A DNA stretch of 64,000 nucleotides from Pratylenchus scribneri. Lineage: Eukaryota; Nematoda; Chromadorea; Rhabditida; Pratylenchidae. The notes below the pieces were generated by a model. That model saw only the letters and a list, made by a program, of their open reading frames with translations. It made no database searches and was not told the origin of the DNA. The position numbers were made by a program, and so were the translations under genes. The DNA lies in NCBI GenBank assembly GCA_030063045.1, contig JAQSEB010000034.1, positions 372,001 through 436,000 of the forward strand. Direction: 5' to 3'. Positions within the stretch are counted from its first letter, which is position 1. Each line of letters opens with the position of its first letter. Of this stretch, positions 23,800-35,742 are shown one piece after another.

Positions 23800-26700
23800 A
23801 TGTCGTCAGACCACCAAAAAGACACATCCCCAAATTCCTCTAATGGCCAATCAAATTCCCCACGTCGTCTTTTAATAATTGGTGCTGGCCCAACGGCATT
23901 AGGTTTTGACATTTTCATATAAAATATTTATTTCCCATTTAACCATAGGCGCATTCCATCGTTTTTGTCAACTCAAAAGGCAAAATTTGATTGATGTACG
24001 TTTTTCTATAAGAATTAATTCCTATACGATTCCCGCCTATCACAGGATGACATTGAAGTCCTAATTTTGGAGCAAGAAAATGAGGTGGGCGGTTTGGCCA
24101 GAAGTGTAACGGATGAGCATGGATTCACCTGGGATTTGGGCGTACATGTGATGGGTAATTAAAAAATAATATTTATTGAAATTATCGACAATAAACAAAT
24201 TTTTGGTTTTGAACCAGTCAAAAAAGGGCAGATCATCAAAATTTATTTAATTACCCAATTATAATGCAAATATTATATTTTGTTTACTTACCGTACTCAT
24301 CAGGAATAAGCAAATACCCGGACTTTGTGGATGCCCTTGCCAAGTGTGTGCCGGAATGGCGAACAGTGCCTCGATGTGCCATGGTTTTTTCTTGTGCGGA
24401 AGCGATATTTTTCACCAAAATTCAGGCAGACATGTCCCATGTGAATGTGATGAAGACCGAAAATGAATCCGAGATTGATGGTCGCAAATTGGCTGAAAAT
24501 TTCTATGTGCCTTATCCCGTCCAGAATTCGATTCCATATTTTCCGGAGGAATTGAAGCAAAAATGTCTAGAAGAGTTGTTGGCTAATAATGGAGAATGTG
24601 ATGGTAGGCAACAATCGATGGCAATGGCAAAAAGCAAAATGGATCAAAATTTTGGCGAATTTTCATTGGCCTTATTTGGGCCAACTCTTCAGCGAATTTT
24701 CATCAAACCTTACAATGAAAAGGTATAAATATTGGGGCATATTACATGGAGAAATAATATGGAAAAAGTAAAATAGATATTTGGCCTAAACATAACTTTA
24801 ATTAAATACAAAAAGATGGATAATAGAAAAGGTAATTACTTTGATAAAATGAGAGTAATTAACAGGTTCTTTTAATTCAAGATTAAGTTTTCCGGAAAGA
24901 ATTTAATTAAGTTTTCCGGAAAGAATTTAATTAAGTTTTCCGGAAAGAATTTAATTAAGTTTTCCGGAAAGAATTTAATTAAGTTTTCCGGAAAGAATAT
25001 AATTAAATTTTCCGGAAAGAATTTAATTAAGTTTTCCGGAAAGATTTTAATTAAGTTTTCCGGAAAGAATTTAATTCAATTTTCCGGAAAGAATTTAATT
25101 CAATTTTCCGGAAAGAATTTAATTAAGTTTTCCGGAAAGATTTTAATTCAATTTTCCGGAAAGATTTTAATTAAATTTTCCGGAAAGAATTTAATTAAGT
25201 TTTCCGGAAAGAATTTAATTCAGTTTTCCGGAAAGAATTTAATTAAGTTTTCCGGAAAGATTTTAATTAAATTTTCCGGAAAGAATTTAATTAAGTTTTC
25301 CGGAAAGAATTTAATTCAGTTTTCCGGAAAGAATTTAATTAAGTTTTCCGGAAAGATTTTAATTAAGTTTTCCGGAAAGAATTTAATTCACTTTTCCGGA
25401 AAGATTTTAATTCAGTTTTCCGGAAAGATTTTAATTAAATTTTCCGGAAAGAATTTAATTCAATTTTCCGGAAAGATTTTAATTAAGTTTTCCGGAAAGA
25501 ATTTAATTCAGTTTTCCGGAAAGAATTTAATTATGTTTTCCGGAAAGATTTTAATTAAGTTTTCCGGAAAGAATTTAATTAAATTTTCCGGAAAGAATTT
25601 AATTCAATTTTCCGGAAAGATTTTAATTCACTTTTCCGGAAAGATTTTAATTAAGTTTTCCGGAAAGATTTTAATTAAGTTTTCCGGAAAGAATTTAATT
25701 CAGTTTTCCGGAAAGATTTTAATTAAGTTTTCCGGAAAGATTTTAATTCACTTTTCCGGAAAGATTTTTAATTAAGTTTTCCGGAAAGAATTTAATTCAG
25801 TTTTCCGGAAAGAATTTAATTAAGTTTTCCGGAAAGATTTTAATTCACTTTTCCGGAAAGATTTTTAATTAAGTTTTCCGGAAAGAATTTAATTAAGTTT
25901 TCCGGAAAGATTTTAATTCACTTTTCCGGAAAGATTTTTAATTAAGTTTTCCGGAAAGATTTTAATTCACTTTTCCGGAAAGATTTTAATTCACTTTTCC
26001 GGAAAGATTTTAATTCACTTTTCCGGAAAGATTTTTAATTAAGTTTTCCGGAAAGAATTTAATTAAATTTTCCGGAAAGATTTTAATTAAGTTTTCCGGA
26101 AAGAATTTAATTAAATTTTCCGGAAAGAATTTAATTCAATTTTCCGGAAAGATTTTAATTCACTTTTCCGGAAAGATTTTAATTAAGTTTTCCGGAAAGA
26201 TTTTAATTAAGTTTTCCGGAAAGAATTTAATTCAGTTTTCCGGAAAGATTTTAATTAAGTTTTCCGGAAAGATTTTAATTCACTTTTCCGGAAAGATTTT
26301 TAATTAAGTTTTCCGGAAAGAATTTAATTCAGTTTTCCGGAAAGAATTTAATTAAGTTTTCCGGAAAGATTTTAATTCACTTTTCCGGAAAGATTTTTAA
26401 TTAAGTTTTCCGGAAAGAATTTAATTAAGTTTTCCGGAAAGATTTTAATTCACTTTTCCGGAAAGATTTTTAATTAAGTTTTCCGGAAAGATTTTAATTC
26501 ACTTTTCCGGAAAGATTTTAATTCACTTTTCCGGAAAGATTTTAATTCACTTTTCCGGAAAGATTTTTAATTAAGTTTTCCGGAAAGAATTTAATTAAAT
26601 TTTCCGGAAAGATTTTAATTAAGTTTTCCGGAAAGAATTTAATTAATTTTCCGGAAAGAATTTAATTAAGTTTTCCGGAAAGAATTTAATTATTGTTAAT

Positions 26701-28523
26701 TTTAATATGAATAGAAAACACTTATCTGAAATGAAATTTATTGTAATTTTAATCAAAATATGAATAATATTCTCCCTCAATAAAGGTTTGGACAGTTCCT
26801 ATTGGGGAAATGGGCATCAGTTGGCTCCAAGGCCGTGTCCCACTCACAGATCGAGCCGAGTTGGCCCGTCGATGTGCCCTCAGCCCCCGGGAACTTGCCG
26901 TGGAGGATGGGCAAAGACAGACTGCATTTCGCTATCCGGCCGGATGCCGGGGTGTTGGCCAAATGTGGCATCGATTTGCGCATCAATTGCCCGCCGAATG
27001 CATTCGTTTAAGCCATCGAGTTGTGGAAATTCAGGCGAATGAGAAATTGGTGAAGGCAATAATCATAAAAGATGGAGAAACAGAGGCGAAAACGACAGAT
27101 AATGAGGAAACAGAAAAGGTAGATTAACACAAATTTAGCCAATACTATTAAAATGATTCCAAACAGAATATCACTTTTCATTATGATTGGTTGATTTCCA
27201 CAATGCCATTAACCGTGTTAGGCGAATTGAGTGGACTGGCACCGGGGCTTCCACTCAAATATTCTACAGTAATTTTGGTTGGCATTGGCCTCAACGGAGG
27301 GCAATCCCATTTTGCACGGCAACTCAGCTGGGCCTATTATCCACGCCCCGAGGTAATTTTTTTGTGAAATTGTTTTGAAATAACGACGTGCATTAGATTA
27401 ATTATTCAATTGATGCTTATTAATATAATAAGACAAAATATTAAAAAAAATCCCCAAAAGAAAAATTCATGCGAAAAATAAATGGAATCTAAAAATTTTA
27501 TTCAATTCTTTGATTGAATTATTAGAAAAAATGGAAGGATGACGATGAATTCTCTTTTCTATAGGATTTTCTGACTAATTGCTCTACGAATATCTAATAA
27601 TGTTTAATTGGTTGTGAGGAGGAAATATGGCCACATTTTTGCAAAATTATTAATTAAATTGAAAATGGAATGGGATTTAGCCAATCAAATAGAATATCTT
27701 GAAGGCCATATCAAAATAGAATAGCTCTCTATAATAATGTGACCCAATCTTTTAGATAATTTTCTATCGATGCACAATTTTGTCGAACTTCAGCCCGGAA
27801 TTGTTACCGGCGGGTGGTGGAGCCTGTTCCTCCTCTTCCTCCACTGAATCGGCAATTTCTTCTCAGCCGAACCAATTTTGGTCAGCGCTTTGCGAAATTG
27901 GCCAACATTCTGGGGCGGAAATGCCCAAAACAGAAGCTCAAAAGAAGGAAATTGTTGATCGAGTGATTCAAGGTGAAAATATAATAATTTCTTTCTAATA
28001 TTCTCCTTTTGTTTTGTTCATTTCATCAGATTTAATTCGGGTTGGCATCATCCGAAGCCGTGCCGATTGCCATTCACATTGGATGAAATGCTTACAGTAC
28101 GGCTATCCAATTCCAACTCGAAATCGAGATACCGTGTTGACAGAATGCCATGCAAAATTGGAGGCCAATCAAATTTATTCACGTGGACGGTAAGTTCAAT
28201 TTCAATCTTATATATATTAAACGGATGAATAAAAAATTATTTTATATTGTTTATTAATAATCCTGATCAATTTTTTATTGCCAATATTAAAAATGGAAAT
28301 TCACTTAATTTTTTCATTTTTTTGTTGATTTTTGAAATTCCAAAAGTTTCCAAAATTATGGCACGATTTTTAAAATACAATATTAAAACATTTAATTTTC
28401 AGTTTCGGCGGTTGGCGCTATGAAATCTCCAACCAGGATCATAGTTTCCAAAGTGGCCTGGAGCTAGTGGATCGACTTTTCCTCGGCATTCCCGAAACAC
28501 TTTGTGCGCCTCCATCAAAATGA
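23800..28523 (+). CDS. glf-1: UDP-galactopyranose mutase (564 aa)
   Basis: FAD enzyme converting UDP-galactopyranose to UDP-galactofuranose, needed in nematodes for surface-coat and cuticle glycoconjugates and absent from vertebrates. Nine exons: 23800-23902, 23949-23995, 24046-24154, 24304-24722, 26786-27118, 27167-27352, 27756-27972, 28030-28189 and 28403-28523 (1695 bp, phases all consistent). The FAD-binding Rossmann motif LLIIGAGPTALG is at residues ~24-35. EVGGLARS and WDLGVHVM follow. Mid-protein YVPYPVQNSI, FIKPYNEKVWTVP and LVGIGLNGG match the family. The C-terminal IYSRGRFGGWRYE and NQDHSFQSG are the most conserved blocks. Intron 4 (24723-26785) is 2.06 kb, mostly a minisatellite. 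The exon 6/7 region (YYPRPE then IIFYRC) is slightly divergent. Confidence 0.95.
24870..26693. repeat. Minisatellite B, 24-bp unit with TTTCCGGAAA core
   Basis: About 75 tandem copies of TTTTCCGGAAAGAATTTAAT plus TAAG (24 bp; some 25-bp units with an extra T). The unit is the reverse complement of array A's, with the same variant positions (AATT/ATTT, AAG/CAG/CAC/AAA). Blocks recur with a period of roughly 537 bp (for example from about 25741 and 26278), so there is higher-order structure. It lies entirely within intron 4 of glf-1. Confidence 0.97.
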
Positions 28524-30911
28524 AAAATGAATTAAAATTGTTTATGGCCACATTTGTTATTTTAGTATAAAATGAAAAATAAAAGAAGAATTCAAATAAT
28601 GAAAATATTTTTCTAAAATACATCAAAATTGTTTTCGTACTCCTCCGTACAATTGGACGAATTAATTAAAAAGTTTACGGCGATGTACTTTTTATTTTTA
28701 CAGTTTTACCTATTTTTATTTATAGAAAATGGCCATACAAAAAACAAAAAAAAATTTTTAATGCGAATGAACTCACTAATTTTTGTTTGAGGCGTTGAGG
28801 CGTAAAAAAGTCGGACTTTGATGGGCCACAAAATAAATGAATGGAAGGAAAGATTAGTGGGATTAGAGAGTGCAATCAGCAAATCAAATTAAATTAGCCT
28901 GCTGATTAGCGGGTAATTCGCATTCGCATTTGATGAACCCAATCGGAGATCAACAAATTACGTCGTTGACGACGGCCAAAATTGATGCAGTGTATGGGAC
29001 TTGGGAGGATATAAAAAGAGATTGAAAGGCCATAAATAACTCCGATTTTAAAGGTCATAAATATCTCACCAATTTTTGAGTTCATTTTGAGAGCAAATTC
29101 TTCCTTTTTTGGGTGGTCTAATCTTTCCCATATTTGTCCATAAAGGACAAACCAGCATAAATTAAGTATAATAAACAATTAGAACCGTATTCACGTTTTA
29201 ATTTGGAACCAATAATAGGGATTAGAAAGATTAGAGGATTGTGAGATAATTTCTTTAAGTTCTAATTCGAGTGAAAAATCGTTTTTCGATAGTTTTGCAT
29301 TGACAGAAGTCGGTAATAAATTTTTGGTACTAATAAAACCTATATATTTTTTGTAAATAATATATTTAATTTGCATTCTGAAACCACAAACCACTTATCC
29401 GTCCAAGGATCAAAGAAAAATGTAATAAAAAATTAGTAATAAACTGTCCAAAAATATTAATTTTCCATCATAGGTATTTCCCGACCCCCAAAAAAGTTGT
29501 GTAATTCAAAAAAAACATAGGGTTATAAAATATAAATGGTTGATAGACTGATTCAAAATTGATGATCATTCAAGAAGCCTTCTCGAATTTCAAAAAGAAC
29601 ACAATTTGTTGAAATCGGATATTATTCCATGTCATTTGGGCCAATATTCCTCATTTTTGGTTATTCAGACATGAACATAAGTTTTTTGATGTTTGCCATT
29701 CATTCAATTTCAAAAATCATTTTTGAACTTTTTAAACGCATTTCAAAAGCCCACTCAGACATTTTTAATAATTTTTGGCCTTATTTTTTGCCTTTTTTCC
29801 CTATAAATTCCATCCATTTATAAAAGTTTCAATAAAAATGAATCAACAGAACAATTAAATATAAAACTATTTATTTTGCCTCCATTTTAAAAAGGGCAAA
29901 CTCCTCCAAAATATGCGAAAACAATGCAGGCACTGGTTGCATTTTGGGGGATCTATGAATGAATTTGGAGGTTAAATATGGTAAAAATGGGAGAATATTT
30001 TCTCCCGAAAGAAAGAAAATGGTTGACTTTTTGGAGCACACACACTTTTGGCAGTAAGGGCAATTATGTCCTCCGGGATGAGCACTTTAAAATACGACAT
30101 TTTTGGATGCGCATTTAAAATGTGTCCTCAAAAATTGAGAGGCCACCGGCATCCCGAGACTTTCCCCCTTTCTCCTTTGAATTTTAGAGAAAATTGCGGG
30201 AGGATTAGGCACTGATTTAAAAAAAAAGTTACCAAAAAAAGCGTAAATATTTGTGTATTTTTGTAATCTGAAATAAGAATAAAATTTATGACTATAAAAA
30301 TTCATTTTTAAATTTTAGTCCTAAAATACATTTTTTCGCATAAATAAAGGCAATGGAAATGGCCTTTGATCATTTAATAAATTTGATTTCGGGTTATCAT
30401 TTTAGATCCCTTGTCCAAAAATTGGCCAGACAAGAAATGTTCTTTGATCATTTACCAAAATTTGCCAAATATATAATATTTAGAGAATATCTTTTAAAGA
30501 AATTTTAAAATATCTCCTCAAGTGTTTTGGGTTCGGACTAATTTTAATAATTTTATTCGAAAGAAATTTAAGCAATTTATTCTCCTCATGGCCTCATTTA
30601 AATAATTGTAATTTCTTTAAAAAGTATGCCCAGTTTATTCCAATCATCTTGAAAAAATTTATCCCATTATTTTTAGGAATATATTTGGCAAATTCCAATA
30701 AAAAAACAATTATTTAACTGGGTTCGATTGGACAAATATTAATATTTCTAATTTCTAAGTTCATTTAAGTTTAAGAGCCAATTCTTAAAAATTTAATCTC
30801 AACATAGGTCATACTTCACTCGTTTAATTTGTAAATATCCCTAAAATATATTTCCATTCGTTCCCTTTAAGAAAATATCTTCAAATTCTAATTAAAAACA
30901 ATTAACCGCAA
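28524..30911. other. 2.4-kb intergenic region
   Basis: AT-rich spacer between glf-1 and the CHK-kinase-like gene. The only candidate coding signal is the weak two-exon minus-strand frame at 28906-29131. The rest (29180-30911) shows no repeat array, RNA gene or splice-chained frame that I can support. Confidence 0.5.
28906..29131 (-). CDS. Possible small basic protein (51 aa), weak
   Basis: Candidate exons 29070-29131 and 28906-28999 join across a 70-bp intron with good borders (TTG|gtgaga and cccaag|T) and keep frame from an ATG to TAA. The product starts MGKIRPPKKGRICSQNE and ends WVHQMRMRITR. It is Arg/Lys-rich with three Cys and matches no family I know. It could equally be chance. Only the codon-like regularity of the C-terminal part and the clean splice sites support it. 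Confidence 0.22.
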
Positions 30912-33900
30912 ATGCCCCAGCTTGTCAAAATGCCGCAGGTCACCACATTTCCCATTCATTTACACAATGGATTGGTGATGCCCCTCAATGAATTGAACAA
31001 TACCAACAACCATAATAATGTGAATAACACGATTATGGCACCAAGGCCACCGCCTCCTCTCATTGAGCTTAATAATGGCTATTCCGAATCAAATGGCATC
31101 AAATTGTCGCCGCATTCACCGCCAATGCCGAAATCATCATTTATGGCCGATTTGAACAATAACATCATTTCCACGTCAACAGGCCATCCAACAATTGGAT
31201 TGGCCATTGACCGGATGGAAATGGTTGGCCAAACCCCATTTCGTGTTGGCCAAGTACTGGAATGGATGGCGGAAAGAGCTGATCCTGGTTGGATGGCAAT
31301 GGCTAACAAGCGGACACTTTTGAATGTGAAAGTGCAACAAGTCGCTGGAATTGGGTAAATTTAATTGGGAATTTAAATAATTCATCAATTTTGCCATTTG
31401 CAGATTTCTCTCCTACATTTATCGAATCCAATTCTATTTTGAAGGGGTAAATTCGCCGTTCACTGTCATCTTGAAGGTAAATTTTGGGTTATGAACTAGG
31501 GTTGGACAGAGTCGGTTTTTCGAACTTGTCCGTTTGAAAACCCAATTTTCGGTTTTTGAAAAATATCGTTTTTCGGTTTCTCCTATTTTCGGTTATTTTG
31601 AGAAAAATTTCCCAATTTCAATTTGAAATTTCATCGATTCTCTCAAACCGAATTCGACTTTATCTGCTCTAAACAACAAAATAAAATGTTCGGAGAAAAT
31701 TTTAATTTTTAATATTTATAAAAAAAAAAGTTCAATTAATTCCTCTAAATAGACGTATTAAAATGTAATATAGATACCCAAAAAATGAATTTACCGTTTT
31801 TCGTGTCGAAATAATATTTTTTTACGACTATGTTTAAAATTTAACTTGACCATAACTAGGTGTTTGGGCTTTGGGTTAGGTTAGGCCCAGTATGGGTTTC
31901 CGTTTCGGACTAAACTAATTGTAAGTAGTTAGTAATTCTAAAAGTCTGATTTGGCTTAACTAAAAGGCCTCAGAAATAAATTTTTTTTTGATACGAAAGA
32001 TTTATTTAAATTAATACACTTCCATATAAAAATTTAAATTTATGGCCATTTTTCCATTGCAGGTCCCTTCTATTATCAATTTGTCTGTTTTCTCGAAGGA
32101 AAATGAATTTGTAAGTTTTTGTTTTATTAATTTAATAAATAATATAAATATTTGGTAGCTTTCCAATTGGGCCTATAAATTGTCGGAACGACATAATAAG
32201 GAAATATTTTGCTATGAACATTTTGGCCGTCGAATTGCGGCTGCTGGCATTGTCCATGTGCCAAAATTATTCCATGCCGCGCGAGCAAATAGTCCAGCCG
32301 AATTGGAAAAAGGATGCATTTTGATGGAGGATTTGGATCGATTGGGCATCATGGGAAATACTGTACTGGGATTGAGCCAATATCAGGCAAGTTTACATTT
32401 ACATTTGAAGTTTTGTAATGCCCAAAAGCAATTCAATTTTGATAAAAAAAATATAGTAGAAATTAAAATCGAATTAAACCTTTTAAAACTCAAAGAAAAA
32501 ATAGTTCAATTATATTCGGAATAAATTTTAATGCCGAAAAACGTTTAAATTGAATGAAAAATAATTATAATGGAATTAAAATCTATTGGAACAAAATTAA
32601 AAATTCAAAGAAAAAATAGTTCATAAAAATGGATTTTTTAATTTAACTAATTATTTTTCAAAAGGATATATGGTATGGATACTTTATTTAATTTGACAAA
32701 AATTTTCATGTCAAAAAATAATCCTTTTTAAGGCCTAATAATTTGGACAAATCAGGCTTCTTTAAGATTTCTATGTTCCTAGAGCTAAAAGTCTTAATCT
32801 TAATTTAGCCCTAAATGCTGACCGTAAGTACGACACTTTATTATGGCCAAGTTATATGGCCTTAAAAATGAAATATTTCCGGTAAATTCAATGATTTTTA
32901 GACTGATTAAATATTTCCTTTTTGAAATTAGCTAAATAAAATATTAAAATATTAATTGGTTAGAATTTACTAATAAATAAAATTATCAAAGTTATTAATT
33001 TATTAAAAATTTCCCAAAATAATCCAAATTTTCTTTGCTGCAGGTGGAAGGCCTAATCCGAACACTTGCCCGCATCCATGCCTTCTCGCTGGCCATTCCC
33101 GGTTCGGAGCAATTGCTCAACCAACTAAGTTTCAAATTCTCACTGGATGAGGCCGATGGACAGGCAAAATTCAATGCAGTGCGGGCATTGATTGGCACCG
33201 GACACGATTATTGGTGAATTTAAATTAATTGGAATATTTAATATGGTTTTAATTTGTGAAGGAAACGACATGGCCCCTTGCTTGAACACATTGCTGGCCA
33301 ACATGAATTGATGCTTTTGGATTCTCACAAACAATTCGGCGTTCAACCGGTGCTTTGCCATGGCGACATGTGGGCAAACAATGTTTTCTTTGAACGACTC
33401 CCGGATGGGACGGCTGGTCAAGAATTGTGAGTATTCAATTTTTGAAGCATTTATGGCAAATTTTTGGATATTGGGAATTTAATTGCATCGAAAAAATTAA
33501 TATTTATTGGAAAATTATTGAAAAAAAATATCAATGAAAATGGCAGAATATATTAAAAATTATCAAATATTTTTTTAATTAAAATATTTTAAGCATAATT
33601 ATTGGATAATTAGAATTTAATCTCTCGAAAAAATTCTCAATAAATTTGTAAAAGAATAAAAAATTATCAATGAAAATGGCAAAATATAATAAAAAAAAAT
33701 ATCAAATAAATAATGTTATTCTTCTTTTCTACATATTCATCAAATACCGTATGCTCTCTTTTAATACCCCATAGAGAATTATTTTTCAACCCGACAAAGT
33801 GTGGGGAATTATTAGAGAAGGCAAATAGAGGTAAAAATGGTGAGGAATTAATAGAGGGTATGGTATTAATAAAAGAGATTATACTGTATTCAAAATTCTT

Positions 33901-34622
33901 TGCCAGAGGCAAATTATCAAAATTCAGTGTCAAATTTTGATGCCATTTTCTTAATATTCTAAACGTAAATCAAATATTCCAAATTTATTCAAACCCAAAT
34001 TTTCAGATACGCAATAATTGATTGGCAATTTTCGCAGCCAAGTGAGCAAAATTTCATGCCAAAATTTTCCCTCAAAAATTTTATTTTGTTTTCCAGACAG
34101 TGGCCTCCAGGATATTGCACGTTTGGTGCTACTTTGCACCAATTCTTCACTTAAATTGCACAATTTGGACAAATGGCTGGAACTCTATTATGACACATTC
34201 GCGGCCGCATGTCACACTTGGGGTATTATTATTTTGTTATAGGGATAAATAAATGATATTCCATTTTCAAAGGTGTCCGCTGCCCATATTCAATGCATTT
34301 GGTTCGACGCATGTTTTTGGCCCATTTTCCGTCGGAAATGGTAAAAGAGACCGAAAACAAATTATTCAATGAATTTTGGGAAATAATATAACTGTGAATA
34401 AAAAATAGATTTAAAATTAATTCCTCCAAATTGGCCAAATATTTTGGGTAGAATTTATTGATGCCAATTCCCCATTCATTTCAGTTATTTTCCATTGTAA
34501 TTCTGATGCAGAGCTATGGCCGAGTGGAGGATGCCGGCCTTCGAACAGCCCTTTTGGGCCGAATGATCAGCTCATTTGAATGGCTTCGACAAAAAATGAA
34601 AGCAAATGGACAAATTGTTTGA
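30912..34622 (+). CDS. CHK kinase-like (DUF1679/EcKL family) protein (497 aa)
   Basis: Aminoglycoside-phosphotransferase-fold protein of the CHK/ecdysteroid-kinase-like family, expanded in nematodes and insects and proposed to phosphorylate small molecules, including steroids or xenobiotics. Ten exons: 30912-31354, 31404-31476, 32063-32110, 32159-32386, 33044-33213, 33262-33426, 34007-34041, 34097-34222, 34273-34340 and 34485-34622 (1494 bp). Residues 1-~95 are Asn/Pro-rich and low-complexity. The kinase core shows SPFTVILKVPS (ATP-lobe Lys), ILMEDLDRLG, the catalytic CHGDMWANN (His354, Asp356) and IIDWQ (Asp381), then SGLQDIARLVLLC. All key residues are intact. Intron 4 uses a GC donor, CAG|gcaagt (32387). 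Introns 2 and 4 each carry a MITE-like element. The substrate is unknown. Confidence 0.92.
31786..32011. mobile_element. AACTTTTTTGAGGCC-type MITE in CHK intron 2
   Basis: The left end GAATTTACCGTTTTTCGTGTCG and the right end GATACGAAAGATTTATTTAAATT are inverted. Inner motifs TAACTTGACC and AAAGGCCTCAGAAATAAA match the family. No coding capacity. Confidence 0.55.
32685..32893. mobile_element. AACTTTTTTGAGGCC-type MITE in CHK intron 4
   Basis: Left end CAAAAATTTTCATGTCAAAA with AATAATCCTTTTTAAGGCC. Right end AAGTTATATGGCCTTAAAAA followed by CCGGTAAATTC. The two halves are inverted. It lies inside the GC-AG intron of the CHK-like gene. Confidence 0.55.
33743..33890. mobile_element. TACCGTA-ended MITE in CHK intron 6
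   Basis: The left end AATACCGTATGCTCTCTTTT is inverted with the right end AAAAGAGATTATACTGTATT. The inner pair AATACCCC and GGGTATGG is also inverted. About 148 bp, non-coding. Confidence 0.6.
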
Positions 34623-34813
34623 TTGGATTGGATGATATGATTTTATGAAATGAACTTTTATATTACTTAAAAATTGAACAAAAATTATTAATTTGAAATC
34701 AAATTTACCTCCCATATATAATAAATGGCAATTTTCCAATTTTAAGATTTTCCAAATATAGAGTTTTATGGACATTATTATCAAGAAATTTGAATTCGTT
34801 CAATTAAAAATCT

Positions 34814-35336
34814 AGGCAGAATTAAATTGGGGCAAATAGGCGGAATTAAATTGGGGCAAATAGGCAGAATTAAATTGGGGCAAATAGGCGGAATTAAATT
34901 GGGGCAAATAGGCGGAATTAAATTGGGGCAAATAGGCGGAATTAAATTGGGGCAAATAGGCGGAATTAAATTGGGGCAAATAGGCGGAATTAAATTGGGG
35001 CAAATAGGCGGAATTAAATTGGGGCAAATAGGCGGAATTAAATTGGGGCAAATAGGCGGAATTAAATTGGGGCAAATAGGCGGAATTAAATTGGGGCAAA
35101 TAGGCGGAATTAAATTGGGGCAAATAGGCGGAATTAAATTGGGGCAAATAGGCGGAATTAAATTGGGGCAAATAGGCAGAATTAAATTGGGGCAAATAGG
35201 CGGAATTAAATTGGGGCAAATAGGCAGAATTAGAATGGAACAAATAGATAGGCAGAATTAAATTGGGGCAAATAGGCGGAATTAAATTGGGGCAAATAGG
35301 CAGAATTAGAATGGAACAAATAGATAGGCGGAATTA
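34814..35336. repeat. 24-bp minisatellite upstream of tyrosine hydroxylase
   Basis: About 21 tandem copies of GGGGCAAATAGGCGGAATTA plus AATT. They are nearly identical, with single G-to-A variants (AGGCAGAA) and two diverged units with GAATGGAACAAATAGATAGG near the end. It begins about 190 bp after the CHK gene stop and ends about 405 bp before the tyrosine hydroxylase ATG. It is distinct from the CCGGAA arrays. Its 24-bp period makes it open in several frames, which is not evidence of coding. Confidence 0.97.
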
Positions 35337-35742
35337 TTTTTTCCATAAATTATTGAAATGGGGTATATCTTTTATTAAATTGGACTTTTTATTTAATTGT
35401 CAATTTTCATTAAAGTTTAAATTCATTTATTTATACATCATTTTTCATGGAAATGGGATGATGTGAGTAAATTATGATTCATTTGATGATCATTGATCAA
35501 TTCTTGAAGAAAAATTGTGCCTTAAGATGACGTCTTTTTTCTGTCTTCCGCTACCAAAAATATATTATCCCATTTCTTCTTTCAACATTGAATTATCCTT
35601 TTTGAGGGCTAAATTGCACTCGGAAACAATTATCCTTCTTTCACCCTGGGCCATGTCCTTCAAATTCTCCATTACATTCCCAAAACATTTTTCCTAAACT
35701 TTTCTTGGCCAAATTTTTGCTTAAAATTCTCCAATTTCTAAA

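Noticed and set aside
7104..26693. CRISPR-like regular repeats
   Set aside because: Units are directly tandem with no unique spacers, and the DNA is nuclear eukaryotic with spliced genes. They are minisatellites.
31079..31397. Minus-strand frames opposite CHK exon 1
   Set aside because: Shadows of the plus-strand exon, which has the in-phase continuation and kinase motifs.
34812..35261. Two overlapping about 144-codon frames on opposite strands
   Set aside because: Both are translations of the 24-bp array upstream of tyrosine hydroxylase. Openness on both strands reflects the period, not coding.
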